A DNA stretch of 64,000 bases from contig OY759215.1 in assembly GCA_963662175.1 (NCBI GenBank), positions 10,405,079 through 10,469,078 of the forward strand, given 5' to 3'. Positions 1 to 10,536 of the stretch are shown here, one piece after another (position 1 is the first letter of the stretch; each line of letters opens with the position of its first letter). This stretch comes from Aradus depressus. Taxonomy: Eukaryota; Arthropoda; Insecta; Hemiptera; Aradidae. The position numbers and the translations under genes were made by a program. Under the pieces are notes generated by a model. The model did not search any database, was not told the origin of the DNA, and worked only from the letters and a program-made list of their open reading frames with translations.

Positions 1-52
1 TATGACCTTGTAGTTAAAGCCCGGGCATGAGTCATAAAACCTAACCTAACCT
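1..52 (+). repeat. SINE-1 (tRNA-derived), 3' end only
   Basis: Bases 1-37 match the 3' end of the main SINE of this window (the segment running from the 'gacctagtagttaaagccc' motif to 'catgagtcata'). It is followed by a CCTAACCTAACC tail. The tail abuts a Tc1 transposase remnant, so the SINE appears to have landed next to or inside that element. The rest of the SINE lies outside the window. Confidence 0.75.
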
Positions 53-70
53 TATAGGCATTTAGTATAG

Positions 71-464
71 ATTCTTCAAAAAGGAATAAGTGTCCGCAAA
101 ATCGGTGGTATGGTAGGCCGAAGTAAAAGCACCGTAGCCGATGTAATTCGAAGGTATAAGCACGAGGATCGGATAGATTTGAAATCTTCCTCTGGCCGTC
201 CAAGAGTATTAAACGAGCGAGAAAGGTGTAGCGTTGTCCGGAAAATTAAAAACAAGCCCTCGAGGAGTGCACCTCAGATCGTCGCCGAGGTATACAGAGA
301 AACGGGAAAGAAAGTTCACCCACAAAATGTTCGAAGAATTCTAAAAGAAGCAGGATATAATGGGAGAGTACCAAAAACCGTTTGTGAGTGAAAAAAATAT
401 AAAAAAAAGATTGAGCTTCGCAAAAGAGTTCCAGAATCATTCAGAAATTTTTTGGAGTAATGTC
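71..464 (+). pseudogene. Tc1-family transposase, N-terminal half (broken)
   Basis: The reading frame from 71 encodes the paired-type helix-turn-helix DNA-binding region of a Tc1 transposase, with motifs such as SVRKIGGMVGRSKSTVADV followed by SGRPRVLNERE. The frame stops at 391, but one base shift later the family sequence resumes (SEKNIKKRLSFAKE, then HSEIFWSNVI) to about 464. At least one frameshift is therefore present. The remainder of the transposase continues at 1002-1359 after about 540 bp of inserted or rearranged sequence. The element is dead. Confidence 0.85.
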
Positions 465-469
465 ATTAA

Positions 470-556
470 TCTGCGAGGTAAAATAGACTTAAGCACTCCG
501 TCCTTCGGATGGGATGTTAAGCGATGGTCATGAGCCTGTACGATGTCAGGTCAAAG
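470..556 (+). repeat. SINE-1 central fragment
   Basis: Contains the diagnostic central SINE-1 block 'gtccttcggatgggatgtta' followed by the 'agcctgtacgatgtcaggt' motif. It lies inside the interruption of the Tc1 transposase. Head and tail are missing. The next 440 bp (557-1001) are low-complexity, AT-rich sequence with no recognisable gene. Confidence 0.75.
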
Positions 557-1001
557 CGTTTGAGCTCTCACATAAACACACGCATGCAATTGATCTCTGA
601 TGTTCACACGATTACAAAATTTTTAGTACATATTATTATGTATACATATATTGTATGTATAGGGAAGTAAACAAAAGTAAAGTAATAGTATATGTATACA
701 TATATTACATGGAAGTAAACGGACATGATCTGGAAACATTTATTTGTCGAAATATCGGAGAAAAAACGTTTAAATTAGAAAAATTGGGTACTTAGTTTCT
801 TTAGAGGGAAGGTGGAGGGGATAGAGTAGGGGGAAGGGACGGTTTCTGCCGAGGGTCAGCGCTGCTGTCGCTCTCTTCCAACGTCATATCACAAAAATCT
901 AGTTTTCTGACATTACATGACCTGAGATTTCTTTTTATGTTGTGAAGAGTTACCAGATACAAGAATATTTTATTATTGCGGTTTGTTCTATTGCAAGCAA
1001 A

Positions 1002-1359
1002 TACTTTTGAATGTAAGTTTAATATATTTAGTCCCGACAGTCGCGACAAAATTTGGAGAAGGCGTAATGAGGAGCTGAATCAAAAAAATTTAAAACCAAT
1101 AGTAAAACATGGGGGTGGCTCAGTGATGGTGTGGGGGTGTATGGCGTCTAGTGGAATTGGTGAACTGGTTTTCATTGAAACCACCATGACTGGAAAAGTT
1201 TATGCCGAATTACTAAGGAGCAATTTGAAAAAGAGTGCTGAAAAACTTGGGATTTTACGGACTTTTCATTTTTACCAAGACAACGATCCGAAACACACCT
1301 GTGAATTGGTACGTACTTGGCTTTTGTATAACTGCCCTAAAGTTTTTTTAATTTCTTGA
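1002..1359 (+). pseudogene. Tc1-family transposase, catalytic half (broken)
   Basis: Encodes the DDE region of the same Tc1 transposase: KFNIFSPDSRDKIWRRR, KHGGGSVMVWGC and the second catalytic aspartate in YQDNDPKHT. The residue expected to be the first catalytic aspartate (normally TDE) reads TFE here. The frame ends after WLLYNCPKV, before the third acidic residue. The copy is therefore both mutated at a catalytic position and truncated. It is the continuation of the fragment at 71-464. Confidence 0.85.
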
Positions 1360-1383
1360 GTACAAAACTGTAAAAAAAAAATA

Positions 1384-1550
1384 ATTGTGATGTGGCCTTT
1401 TTTTTTACACCAATGACGCTTACACATCACTCTCTTTCCAAGTGACAAAATGAAATGATTTGATGAGAAGGGGAGGGGGAGAGAGAGTGATCTGTAAGCC
1501 TTGTTGGTACAAGAAAATCCTGTAATGGCCTCACATATATTTTTTTAATT
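1384..1550. mobile_element. Small inverted-repeat element, family B
   Basis: The left end reads TTGTGATGTGGCC and the right end is an imperfect inverted copy of it, preceded by AAAATCCTGTAATGGCC. The inner arms also pair (CACATCACTCTCTTTCC against GGGAGAGAGAGTGATCTG). A second copy of the same layout occurs at about 40710-40975. This suggests a short non-autonomous DNA transposon. I could not confirm a target-site duplication. Confidence 0.5.
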
Positions 1551-1644
1551 TTTATAATTTTTCAAAAAAACTACCAATACATAAACCATAGTTTAAAGTT
1601 CGTTGCTATGAGTTACGATTTAAAAATTACTTAGTTAAATGCCT

Positions 1645-1710
1645 TATATGGCGATGGTCCCGAGCCTAACCTAACCTAACCTTATAGGCATTTAGTATAG
1701 ATTCTTCGAG
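1645..1710 (+). repeat. Duplicated SINE-1/Tc1 junction
   Basis: A fragment of SINE-1 (GCGATGGTCCCGAGCC) runs into a CCTAA-repeat tail. It is followed by the same 26 bases of Tc1 coding sequence (TTATAGGCATTTAGTATAGA and onward) that follow the first SINE tail at 53-79. The junction between tail and Tc1 is thus present twice, about 1.6 kb apart, with a deleted SINE body in the second copy. Confidence 0.6.
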
Positions 1711-1826
1711 GCGCTTTTGTCGTACCGATCCTATAAAAAATTTTATAAGGAACAATTTTGGTAGGAATCTATTTTTCGATAGATAAATAACCGTTTTCGG
1801 GTAAATCAAGGAAAGGTCTAAAAATA

Positions 1827-2925
1827 TGTTTATTTTATTTTATTTTTATTTTTATTTTGAATGGCCTCATGAACGAAGCATATCAGCCATGACTCCAATT
1901 TTAAGAAAAGGTTGTTAAATGAAGGGGCACTTTATGGAGGTGATGAGGGTATCATATGGGATCTAGGAGGAACCGAGGGGCCGAGAAGTGGGCAGGAAAA
2001 TGTAAAACTATATTAAAATATTGTTACTATTAATAAATTTGTATAAGACATCAAATATGCGAGGGATTTTAGAATAACTTAAAATTTGTTGCAAACCAAT
2101 GGGTAAGGGTAAATTATTGGTAAGAATAATTTCGAAAAGGGGGTCACGGAAACTGTTGGTGAGAGGGCAAGCGAGGATGACATGATTGGAATCAGCTGTA
2201 TATTGGGGATCACAGGTACAACTTGGTGATTCCAGGAGATGGATTTTAAACAGATGGGAAGGAAGTCTGGTATGGTTAAATCTAAGTCTGCATAGAGTTG
2301 TGAAGTAGGATCGCGGTTTGGAGAGGTGAGTGAACCAGGGTTTAGTGGGTATCTGGGGCTGAATTGCTCCATAGAATGCCCCTTTATTTAACAAAGAACG
2401 AGTATAATCCCTCTGCCAGTGACGAAGGTTGAACTTCTTGATATGGGCTGCAATATCTTCGTGACTGAGGAGGTTCATGAGAGATCGGCCCGAGGTTGAG
2501 GCCTCCTTGGCCAGCCTGTCCACCGCCTCATTATATTTTATGTTGCTGTGACCTTTGATCCAAATAAGAAAGACATGTATCTGGTGCCGATGTAGTTCAG
2601 TTAGTCGGTGAGAAATATCCAGTAGAAGTGGATCGTTACATCTGGAATCCATGTGCTTTAGTGACTTGAGGACACTCTGGCTATCAGAGTAGATTACAGC
2701 ATTGGTGGCGAGATGTTCAACATATTTCAGCGCTTCTAATATGGCTATACCTTCAGCGGTGAAGATGGAAGATATGTGTTGCAGTTTGAATTGCTCAGCA
2801 TGGTCGTTATTAGGGTCCAATAAGGCTGCACCGACACCGCGCTCGTTTTTAGACCCGTCAGTATACAGAGACATCGCTTGAGAGCAATATCCTTTTCGCC
2901 AAAAAATATGTTTCAAAACTACATT
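1827..2925 (-). mobile_element. 5'-truncated LINE with RNase H domain
   Basis: The minus-strand frame 2916-2008 encodes the C-terminal part of a non-LTR retrotransposon ORF2. An RNase H domain is seen with its acidic residues in order (LYTDGSKNERGVG, FTAEGIAILEAL, IYSDSQSVLKSL, NEAVDRLAKEA). It is followed by a cysteine/histidine cluster (CTCD...H...CP) typical of the tail of I/Jockey/R1-group LINEs. No reverse transcriptase remains, so the copy is 5'-truncated near 2925. The 3' untranslated region runs down to an AAATA-type tail at about 1860-1827. Its last 40 bases resemble the 3' end of SINE-2. Confidence 0.85.
2008..2895 (-). pseudogene. LINE ORF2 C-terminus (RNase H plus zinc cluster)
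   Basis: About 296 residues are open without a stop, an unusually intact remnant. The RNase H fold covers roughly the first 135 residues after the SLYTDGS motif; the catalytic D-E-D-D set is complete. The C-terminal 100 residues carry the CxC...H...C cluster thought to bind nucleic acid in this LINE group. Upstream of about 2925 the match ends abruptly in non-coding sequence. The enzyme would cleave the RNA strand of RNA-DNA hybrids during target-primed reverse transcription. The copy cannot transpose by itself. Confidence 0.8.
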
Positions 2926-3462
2926 TCAAGATGGTTTTCGGCATGTATCTCGACTACCTGTAAAAAACTATATTTCATACAAATTATGTATTTTAGTATT
3001 CTCTACAACTATTACTCGAAAATATTTTTGATTATGTCATAAACATAAGCTGTATCTTGTAAAATGTAGTTAGGTCCCGGGGGAAAGTGGTCTCATTTGC
3101 ATTCAATTTCGACCAAAATCTAATCAGACCTAAGTTAGAACATGTGACCCCTTCATTCCAAATTTCAAGTTCATAGCTACAATCGTTTTTGCGGTCGAGA
3201 GCTCAAAACGTTTAAATCATATATTCATTCGCGGGCCATAGAGGCCACTTACGGCCAGCGGGCTGTGCAATGACGACCCCCATTATAAATCATTGAATTC
3301 TGAACACAAATGTTCCAATAAATGACTCTTTGAAGTTATTTTTTTTAAATTCATTTTTTTGTACTCTTTGTTAAAAATCTCGATTTTGTTTTCTTGGAAA
3401 AATAGGAAAGCATTTCTCAAAATTTTTTCTTATGATAAAAACTGTTCGGCTTGTACTCACTT

Positions 3463-3945
3463 TAAGGCAGGGCGCCAAGTTGAGACGCGGGGTGACAGCC
3501 CGTGTTTTTTTCATTTTCAACATGGAAAAAAAACTTCAAGGCAGTTCGTGGGAGAAAGATGTACCACACCAGTCATGGAGACTACATGAGAAGTAGATTT
3601 AAATCAGAATTATGGGAAGAAGTTACGACGTCAGTTTGGGATGAAATATGGTAATAAATCTTATATTTGTCATTAGAAAATTCATTCTTAAGGACCTGGG
3701 TCTTTCTTTTTTCCAAATAACTGCTTTTCGGAAGCTTCTTATGATAATATAAAGTTATATTTACTTCATTGTCGTTATCTTCAGAAACAGATTCTGAACT
3801 TAATATACAATTTGCAAATATTGCACTCATCGCACACATGGTCGATAAAACGTCACGGACACCCAGTGGTGATAGAACTGCGCCTTCAACTTTGACTGCT
3901 TCATCTCACCGAACTACGTCTCAACTTGCTGTCTAAAGGTCGCAA
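3463..3945. mobile_element. Candidate short inverted-repeat element
   Basis: The left arm (CTTTAAGGCAG then CAAGTTGAGACG) is repeated in inverted form at the right end (CGTCTCAACTTGCTGTCTAAAGG). The interior shows no convincing coding region. I infer a non-autonomous DNA transposon; the target duplication was not identified. Confidence 0.4.
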
Positions 3946-4179
3946 AAAAATAAGAACCTTTCTCGTATAACAGTTTTTTTTTCTGTCAGGAAGAAAAAAA
4001 AAATTGATTTTATAATCAGGCTCACTCTAAAGCCTAAAGAATAATATATTTCTGTTGTGAAAGTCCTACGTATAATGCATGTGCTCAGTGGGTGAATAGA
4101 GGCCCCCTCTCCAACCCTCTCAGAGACGGCGCGGCGCGGTAACTTCCAAATTTCTGTGAATGTATACTTTTTACTTTCC

Positions 4180-4860
4180 CAGCTAACGAAGTATAGGGGA
4201 AGTATGTTCGGTCAAAAATTCGATGCGGAATTTCAGTTCAACGGAATTTTATGTTTTCGACACCCTCAATCCAAAAATGAAAAAAACAATTCTGTATGTC
4301 TGTACGTCAGTGAACACGACAACTCCCGATAGAATGAATATACCGACACGAAATTTTATATGTGAACCCAGAACCCTTTAATGACGACACCTATTATTTT
4401 GCAGCCAAATCGACCAAAGGGAAGGGGGATTGAGGGGGAGGCTCAACGTAAAATCTGTAATAACTGCCGATATAATGAATGTAGCGACACGCAATTTTAT
4501 ATGTGTGGCCAAAACCCCATAAGGACAACACCTATCGATTTTCAGCCAAATCCGACAAAGGGAAAGGTTATAATGAGTTATAATAAATATATCGACACAA
4601 AATTTCATAAGTGAAATCAAAACCCTTTAAGGACGACACTTTATAATTTTCAACGGAATCAACATAAGGGAAGGGGGATCAGAGAGGGCTCAACTCAAAA
4701 ACCCCAATAACCGCCGATGTAATGCATTCATTTACACAAAATTTAGTATGAAGATTTAGAAGCCCCTGTGTAAGTCAACTGTTTAATATTAGCGCAAACA
4801 GTCGACTGGTTTTGGAGGAGGAGCGAAAAGTTATTTGAGTAATTCGTTCTGGGGAAGTAC
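4180..4860 (+). repeat. Dispersed repeat R3 with internal satellite-like units
   Basis: Several imperfect units of roughly 110-140 bases follow each other. Each contains a 'aaggacgacacctattgatt' type motif, a 'ccaaagggaagggggat' motif, 'aataactgccgatgtaatga' and a variant of 'cgacacgaaattttatat'. The 5' part (from 'cgaagtataggggaagtatg') and the 3' part ('cagaagcccctatgtaagtc' type) recur elsewhere in the window at 11563-11790, 16450-16990, 33700-34700, 35170-35400, 51400-51680 and 62340-62520. No coding potential is evident. A non-autonomous transposon with an internal minisatellite is one reading. Confidence 0.65.
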
Positions 4861-4869
4861 ATTGCCGGT

Positions 4870-6825
4870 TGTCACCAACGACTTTTTTCTTTACATTTTT
4901 ATAAATAATATCAACAAATTTAATGAAAATTAATTGTTTACCTTTGGAAATGTGTGTCATTGAGTAGAAAGGACGTCTCATGCCGAATTGGACGGAGCGA
5001 AGGCAGTGTAACAGCCTGGGAAGGTAACAGTCTACTGAGTGTCAGCAGCCAGACACGACCAGTGTTCAACACTTCCCCCACCCTACCACCCTCCTAGACC
5101 TTCTTAGTCATAAATATATATGACAGACGGCCCTGGGTCAACTTCGATAGTGAGATGACCTAGTCTTGTCACTTTCATCACATTGACACAGTAGTTAGTG
5201 AGTTAGTTCAAAAAGTGATCATGATCAATGAAATGGAAACATGGATTTACAAATCATTGGGGAAGGTTATGTATGAGGGAGGGGTGAGGCTTAACTTCAA
5301 CCATCTACCAATGGAATGAATGAAATACATCTACTTGACATTTTACTGTGAGATACATGTTGAGTTCCATTCAAATCGGCTAAATGACGAACAGTCCACA
5401 GTTGCCAGATGGAAAATTTTAAAATCCGTAAGTCTGTGGATTTACTCTCCGGAAATCCGTAGATCTACGAACGTTTTTTTTTACTTCATATAAAACACAT
5501 TTGTGATGAAAATAACAATAATTACAAACTGAAATTAGTAACCATCCATTACCAAGAAGATAGCCAAAACTAAAAAGAACATTAATTGGTTGTTGTAGGG
5601 GTCTATCAATATTCAGGACAGGAGGAACGTTAAAAAAATAGCGGGAATATTTAAAAAGTATAGGCATCATTACGTTTAGTAACACTGATATATTATATTT
5701 TAAAAGAAAGCACAAAGAATAATTTTGTCTCTTGAAAATAAAAATTAAAAGCTATTTTACTCCTCAGAGTTAAAATTATACAAATTTTTGTTAAATACTT
5801 TTAAATGACTTTATTTTGTTTTCACTTCATAACAGGCAGACGTTTTCATGAATCTTTTTGTGAACAGATGACCATTTATGAATTCATTGTTTAATTTGTT
5901 CCTTGTCATCCTTTTTATGAGATTTATCGAAGAAAATAGACGTTCAACGTTTGCACTGCTATGAGGTAAACACAACAGTGTTTTTTTTTAAATCGGAAAG
6001 AATCGGGAATTCTCTAGGTTTTTTTATAAGGAATATTTTTAGATGTATTCCAAAACACTGTTTGGCGGTAGATATAGATATGTATAGTTAGAATATGTGC
6101 AAATATATGCGTGCAGCAACTGAGATACTAAGAAATAATAAGTGACGCCTCTAACGTGAGTAGTGAAACTTCTTTCGCGTTTTTTTTTTAAATTTTTTTG
6201 GTTTTTTGATCCATAAATATTATTTTCATGTTGTGTAGGATTTCTCAATTCTCAACATTTTAGGTGCACAGTTTTATTTATTGGCTTATTTTATTTTTAT
6301 TCATTTGTTAAATCAACTTTATTTTCTTTGTTAGGAACATCAGAAATCACTACATTTCATTCCAAAGTAGAGACAATAGGCCTATGGTAAGAGAAATAAG
6401 AAATGTAGGTTTTTGTATAATGGTTATGAATAATATCAAATAAATTTGATATAATACATAACATGAATAAGAATTGAGAAAGAAAAAGAGACGCTGTTTA
6501 TGACGCCAGCAACGCTTAGCAGGCGTACGCTCACCTTTGTGATTCATTATCATTAGATAGGATATCTCACCTAATATGAAAATGTTGTTCCTCCGAACAT
6601 GATGCAACACTGTAATTTCTGAACTTAATTTCCTCTTTTCGGACGGCGGTCCTGGACCATTATTCTCATATTCAGAGTCTATATCACTGCCTGTCATGAT
6701 TTTAGGGTTCAATAAAATGTGAACTTCAAGTTCACATTAATAATTTTCTCACTTTAAACGTATTATACTTAGAGATAAAAATGCCAATATATAATAATAA
6801 TGATAATAATACCCCTAAGTTACAC
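4870..6825. other. No gene recognised
   Basis: AT-rich sequence with scattered short open frames of low complexity. I see no conserved protein motif, RNA gene or clear repeat boundary in this stretch. Confidence 0.5.
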
Positions 6826-6975
6826 TATTTCAAGGGAGAGAGAGAAAGAGGAAGTGTGCGCGCGCACTCAGATCCTCGCTAGCCACAATGCCAACGATCA
6901 TCACCGTTCGTAACAGGCTTCTAAACTTCAAATTTCGAGCCGGTGTGTGCGCGCACACGCTTTTTCTCTTTTTCA
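6826..6975. repeat. Imperfect inverted repeat with alternating GC cores
   Basis: A purine-rich arm (GAGAGAGAAAGAGGAAGTGT) leading into GTGTGCGCGCGCAC is matched by an inverted arm with GTGTGTGCGCGCACACGC followed by CTTTTTCTCTTT. The arms enclose a loop of about 85 bases. The two cores are alternating purine-pyrimidine tracts, which are compatible with a cruciform or Z-form DNA. No gene is nearby. Confidence 0.5.
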
Positions 6976-6979
6976 AAAA

Positions 6980-8330
6980 TCTTACCCTCTCTCACTCTCT
7001 ATTTCCGATCATCTCAGCGCGATCATCTCATTCGTAACTCATTTACCAGCTTAGTCCCCAAGTTGCCCAGTGGGCGTAAAAAGTTTAACTTCAAAAACGA
7101 AGCTTACTTTCGAGGTAAGATACTACGTTGCTGATGATTCATCTACGACTGAAAAAATAATTCTAAAACTCCCGAACCTATTAGGATATTAGAAAAACTG
7201 CTAAAATAAAAATATAAAATAAAATAAATTTACCCTGAAAAGTGCAGTGAATGCACAAATGGTCAAAAGTTTGAGAAATGCACTGGGTAGATAATTTATG
7301 GACGACTCTCAAAACACAAAGGATCATAACCGCGGAAAAGTTGGTCACAACTCGATTTCCGGTTTATTATTCTAGCAAGGACATGCCAAGGCAAAATCAA
7401 TTGAAATTAACAATATTTAAAATAAACATTGCATAAAATGAGTTTCTTAATAACCAGATCCATAGCTTAGAAAAAAATTGAATACAGTATGGATACGAGT
7501 ATATAATGGATAGCTACTTACGTTATTTATTTATTGATATATCATAATAAATTATATATTTTTTTAACCAGAACAGTAGATGAGAAAGCTAAACCTAAAA
7601 GAATAGTCACCACAGTGTATTGCCGGATCCAACCTAGTACTAGTATCAACATCAAACTAATTATATGGCCTCCATCCTGCCACAATGCTGATTTCAGACT
7701 TATCATCTACATTTCAATATATGGCCTCGTTTAACAATAACTAATTTATAATTAACTATTATATCACTGTCTACAGTATATATTTAAATAAGAGGAAAGT
7801 AACACTTTTCAAAGAAAGCAACGTAAATAAAAGGTTTGTAGAATCTCAAAACTATGAAATTGGGAAAAAAATTGGATTTTCACATGAATTCTACTGGATT
7901 CAAATATGATGCAAGAAAAATCATAGGTGAATCACTATTAATGTAATTGCTAATTAATCAACTAAGTTTCTGCGCTCCCTCTAAAATCAATCGACTGATT
8001 TCCCTGCTGATAATCAACCGGGGATTTATTTATTACACAAGGATTTCTAAATTCACATATAACATTTGGTGTCGATATATTAAATCGATTATTGAGTTAA
8101 GGCTCCCTAAGTCCTTCCCTTTGTTCAATTTGGCTTAAAATCAAAAGGCAATTTACGGGCTTCTGGATTTACATAAAAAAAATCATGACAATATGTTAAT
8201 TATATCCTAAAAATTACATAATTCCTAAAACCTGATTTTTTTTAGCATATCGACAATTTTTAGTTTATCAACGTTAGCAAAGAGTAAAGAAAGCGGTATA
8301 TTAAGGTACCTCATCAAGTGACAAATTCAA
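6980..8330. other. No gene recognised
   Basis: AT-rich sequence. Short open frames here do not resemble known families and no repeat family of the window is recognisable. Confidence 0.45.
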
Positions 8331-8336
8331 CTAGAG

Positions 8337-8706
8337 CAGTGGTAGGCAAACTTATTAGTCAACAGAGCCAAATATCAACAGTTCAACGATTAAAATTTAT
8401 TTTGAGAGCCAAATTTTTTAAACTATATTGGTAGGTACATTGTTATTAACTTAATTAAGGTACTCCTAAGCTGGCCTTTGTTAAAAACGTCCTCAATCTG
8501 ATTGGGGTACGTTCGCTGAGGTCGACCCCTTCCACATTCGTCTTGTATACTTATTTCGTCTATCTCCTTTCGTTCATCCTCTCTATATGTCGAAACCATC
8601 TCAACATACCTTTCTCAATCCTCGCACGTCGTATTTTGTGGAAGAGCCACACTCAAAGCGCCAAAGAGCCGCATGTGGCTCGCGAACCGCGGTTTGCCGA
8701 CCACTG
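8337..8706. mobile_element. Non-autonomous hAT transposon carrying a LINE fragment
   Basis: The element begins CAGTGGTAGGCAAAC and ends GTTTGCCGACCACTG, an inverted pair of hAT type. It is flanked by an 8-bp duplication with one mismatch (AACTAGAG left, ACCTAGAG right), the size expected for hAT. Both subterminal regions contain 'gagcca' motifs. The middle (about 8460-8635) is antisense retrotransposon sequence: the minus strand reads LRWFRHIERMN-like residues found near the end of many LINE ORFs. No transposase is encoded. Confidence 0.8.
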
Positions 8707-9561
8707 ACCTAGAGCACTCATGGAGAGCTCTCTTAAAGGGATCCTAGGGTCATAGGTTTCAGGGCTATGTTCTCTTTATTAGGCAAAATTTAGATTATAT
8801 GCCATGAAATCACGGTCGGCAACCTGTAGGTACGTTATTCTCGTAGTATGGTAAATGGAAGATAAATTATCTCATTGCTCCCAAAATATGATAACATGTA
8901 ACAGACAGACGAATCAGCCCCCTCGGAAAAAATAAAAAATTTCGAAAGCCGGAATTTAGATGCTAATTGTAAATCTCAATAATTTGAAGGTTTTTTTTCA
9001 GTTACCGAGCCTCTTCAGGATAAATGTTAATTTCGGACGAGAGGCAATTTAAGCTAGAGATTATCCTCTAGGTATGTGTATACATATACTATATGAAAAT
9101 TTAACAAAACTTAAAGTATAAAAGTAACTTAATTACCACCGTTCGACAAATTAAAATAGAAAAATAAATGTTTAAATAAATAAATCTTACCTGAAGAAAT
9201 TTTGAAATGAAGAAATCGTAATAAGAACGAGTAATCTGGTTACGTTCAAGAGAAATACAATACTATAGTGTCGAACGATTGGACATTGATTAACAAATAT
9301 ATAGAAGCTTATCTCTGAGCCTAGCCATTATGGCGTAATGCTTTTGGGGATTATCAAACTGAAATATTTAAAAAATATATATTTTAAATGTTATCGAAAA
9401 TAACGAGTCTGTGTAATTAACAAATTAAATCAGGCAGTGATGAATAAAAAAAAAAAAAATTGGTGAATCATTGCCAATGTAATTCTAAAACTCGAAGTAT
9501 TTGTAATCAACAGGTGTTCACAGTCCCTCTTTGATATAATAAAGCCAACCTCACTCATCAA

Positions 9562-9850
9562 GGGCGCCGGTAGTTCAGTGGTTAGCGTGCTTGCTTACTG
9601 AGGTCAACATCGCGGATTCGAACCCTGGTCGAGGTCCTCAGTTTTTTTGTCTGGTAGGTGAAAAAATCTTGAGCATGCCGTCCTTCGGTTGGGACGTTAA
9701 ACTCGTTAAAAATCCCTGCCCTGAATAAAAATTTAAATTTAATTCCTCCCTATACCAGATGAATCAACCTAGGTAGACAAAATGTAATACTCCCACAATA
9801 GAGTCGGGCTTAAGTCCACCAGAGCGACGGAAGAGCACTCTGGTTAACTT
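9562..9850 (+). repeat. SINE-1, tRNA-derived, nearly full head
   Basis: The 5' end is a tRNA-like head with an RNA polymerase III box A (TAGTTCAGTGG) and box B (GGATTCGAACC) about 40 bases apart. The common SINE-1 body follows ('gccgtccttcggttgggacg', then 'gtccaccagagcgacgga'). The central 'gagcctgtacgatgtcagg' block is missing, and the 3' end is lost after the 'gcactctggt' motif. Confidence 0.85.
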
Positions 9851-10044
9851 TAAATTTCTAATGGACTTGGCTTTTAGATCACTTATAGTTGGGAAAATCC
9901 CCTAAACTGAAAATGTTTATAAATTTAAGTGTCCGAAAAAAATTAGCTTTTCATGAAGTAATAGGTAGTAATACTGTAGTAGGATGTAACCTGAAGTTAC
10001 AAGGAAGCGCAAAGTTACTATAACGATTTTTGCCAGATTTTAAG

Positions 10045-10195
10045 TAAGATGAACCTGGAGTGCCGGCTGTTGCCGTTACATACCAGCTAGGATGACGGCT
10101 GCGGCTCGACAAATATTAGCTGGTCTGCCCCCTGTTGCTCAGCATATACACTAGCTGGGGTCCACCCGCTGTTGCCAAACAATTATCAGCACAAT
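10045..10195 (+). repeat. Helitron-like minisatellite fragment
   Basis: Three or four degenerate copies of a unit with 'ctagctggggtccacc', 'ctgttgctcagcacatac' and 'ccgttacataccagct' motifs. The same unit is repeated many times in the Helitron-like element at 47440-49009. Related degenerate units lie near 13250-13440. No termini were found here. Confidence 0.5.
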
Positions 10196-10536
10196 ATTTT
10201 TAAGAAATTTTCAATTGAGTGCGTATTCACAGTACTATAGCTGAATGGATTAGAAAGCTTATCTTTATTACTGACCAGTAGATTAGCCGGCTTCACTCGG
10301 TTAATAATTTTAAGGAAGTAAGTGACTTTAAGCAGCTTAATTAAAAAACTATAGAAATATGTAGACTAGGCCATGTAGACAGGAAATTTCTAATATGTAC
10401 TGAGGGGGTGGGTAAATGACAATCTACTTCTACGGCCTCAAAGCCATTGATAATTTCATATTATTTTTATATTCATCTAAATTGAAAGTTCCTAACCGAG
10501 AGGACGACATAAACCAAACAGTTAGAGATTATGTCC

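Noticed and set aside
9562..9635. tRNA gene
   Set aside because: It has box A and box B and tRNA-like spacing, but no complete cloverleaf or acceptor stem, and it recurs as the head of SINE-1 copies.
10416..10536. N-terminal part of the R1-like ORF
   Set aside because: The target-site duplication shows that the element begins at 10537; the preceding codons are flanking sequence that happens to be open.
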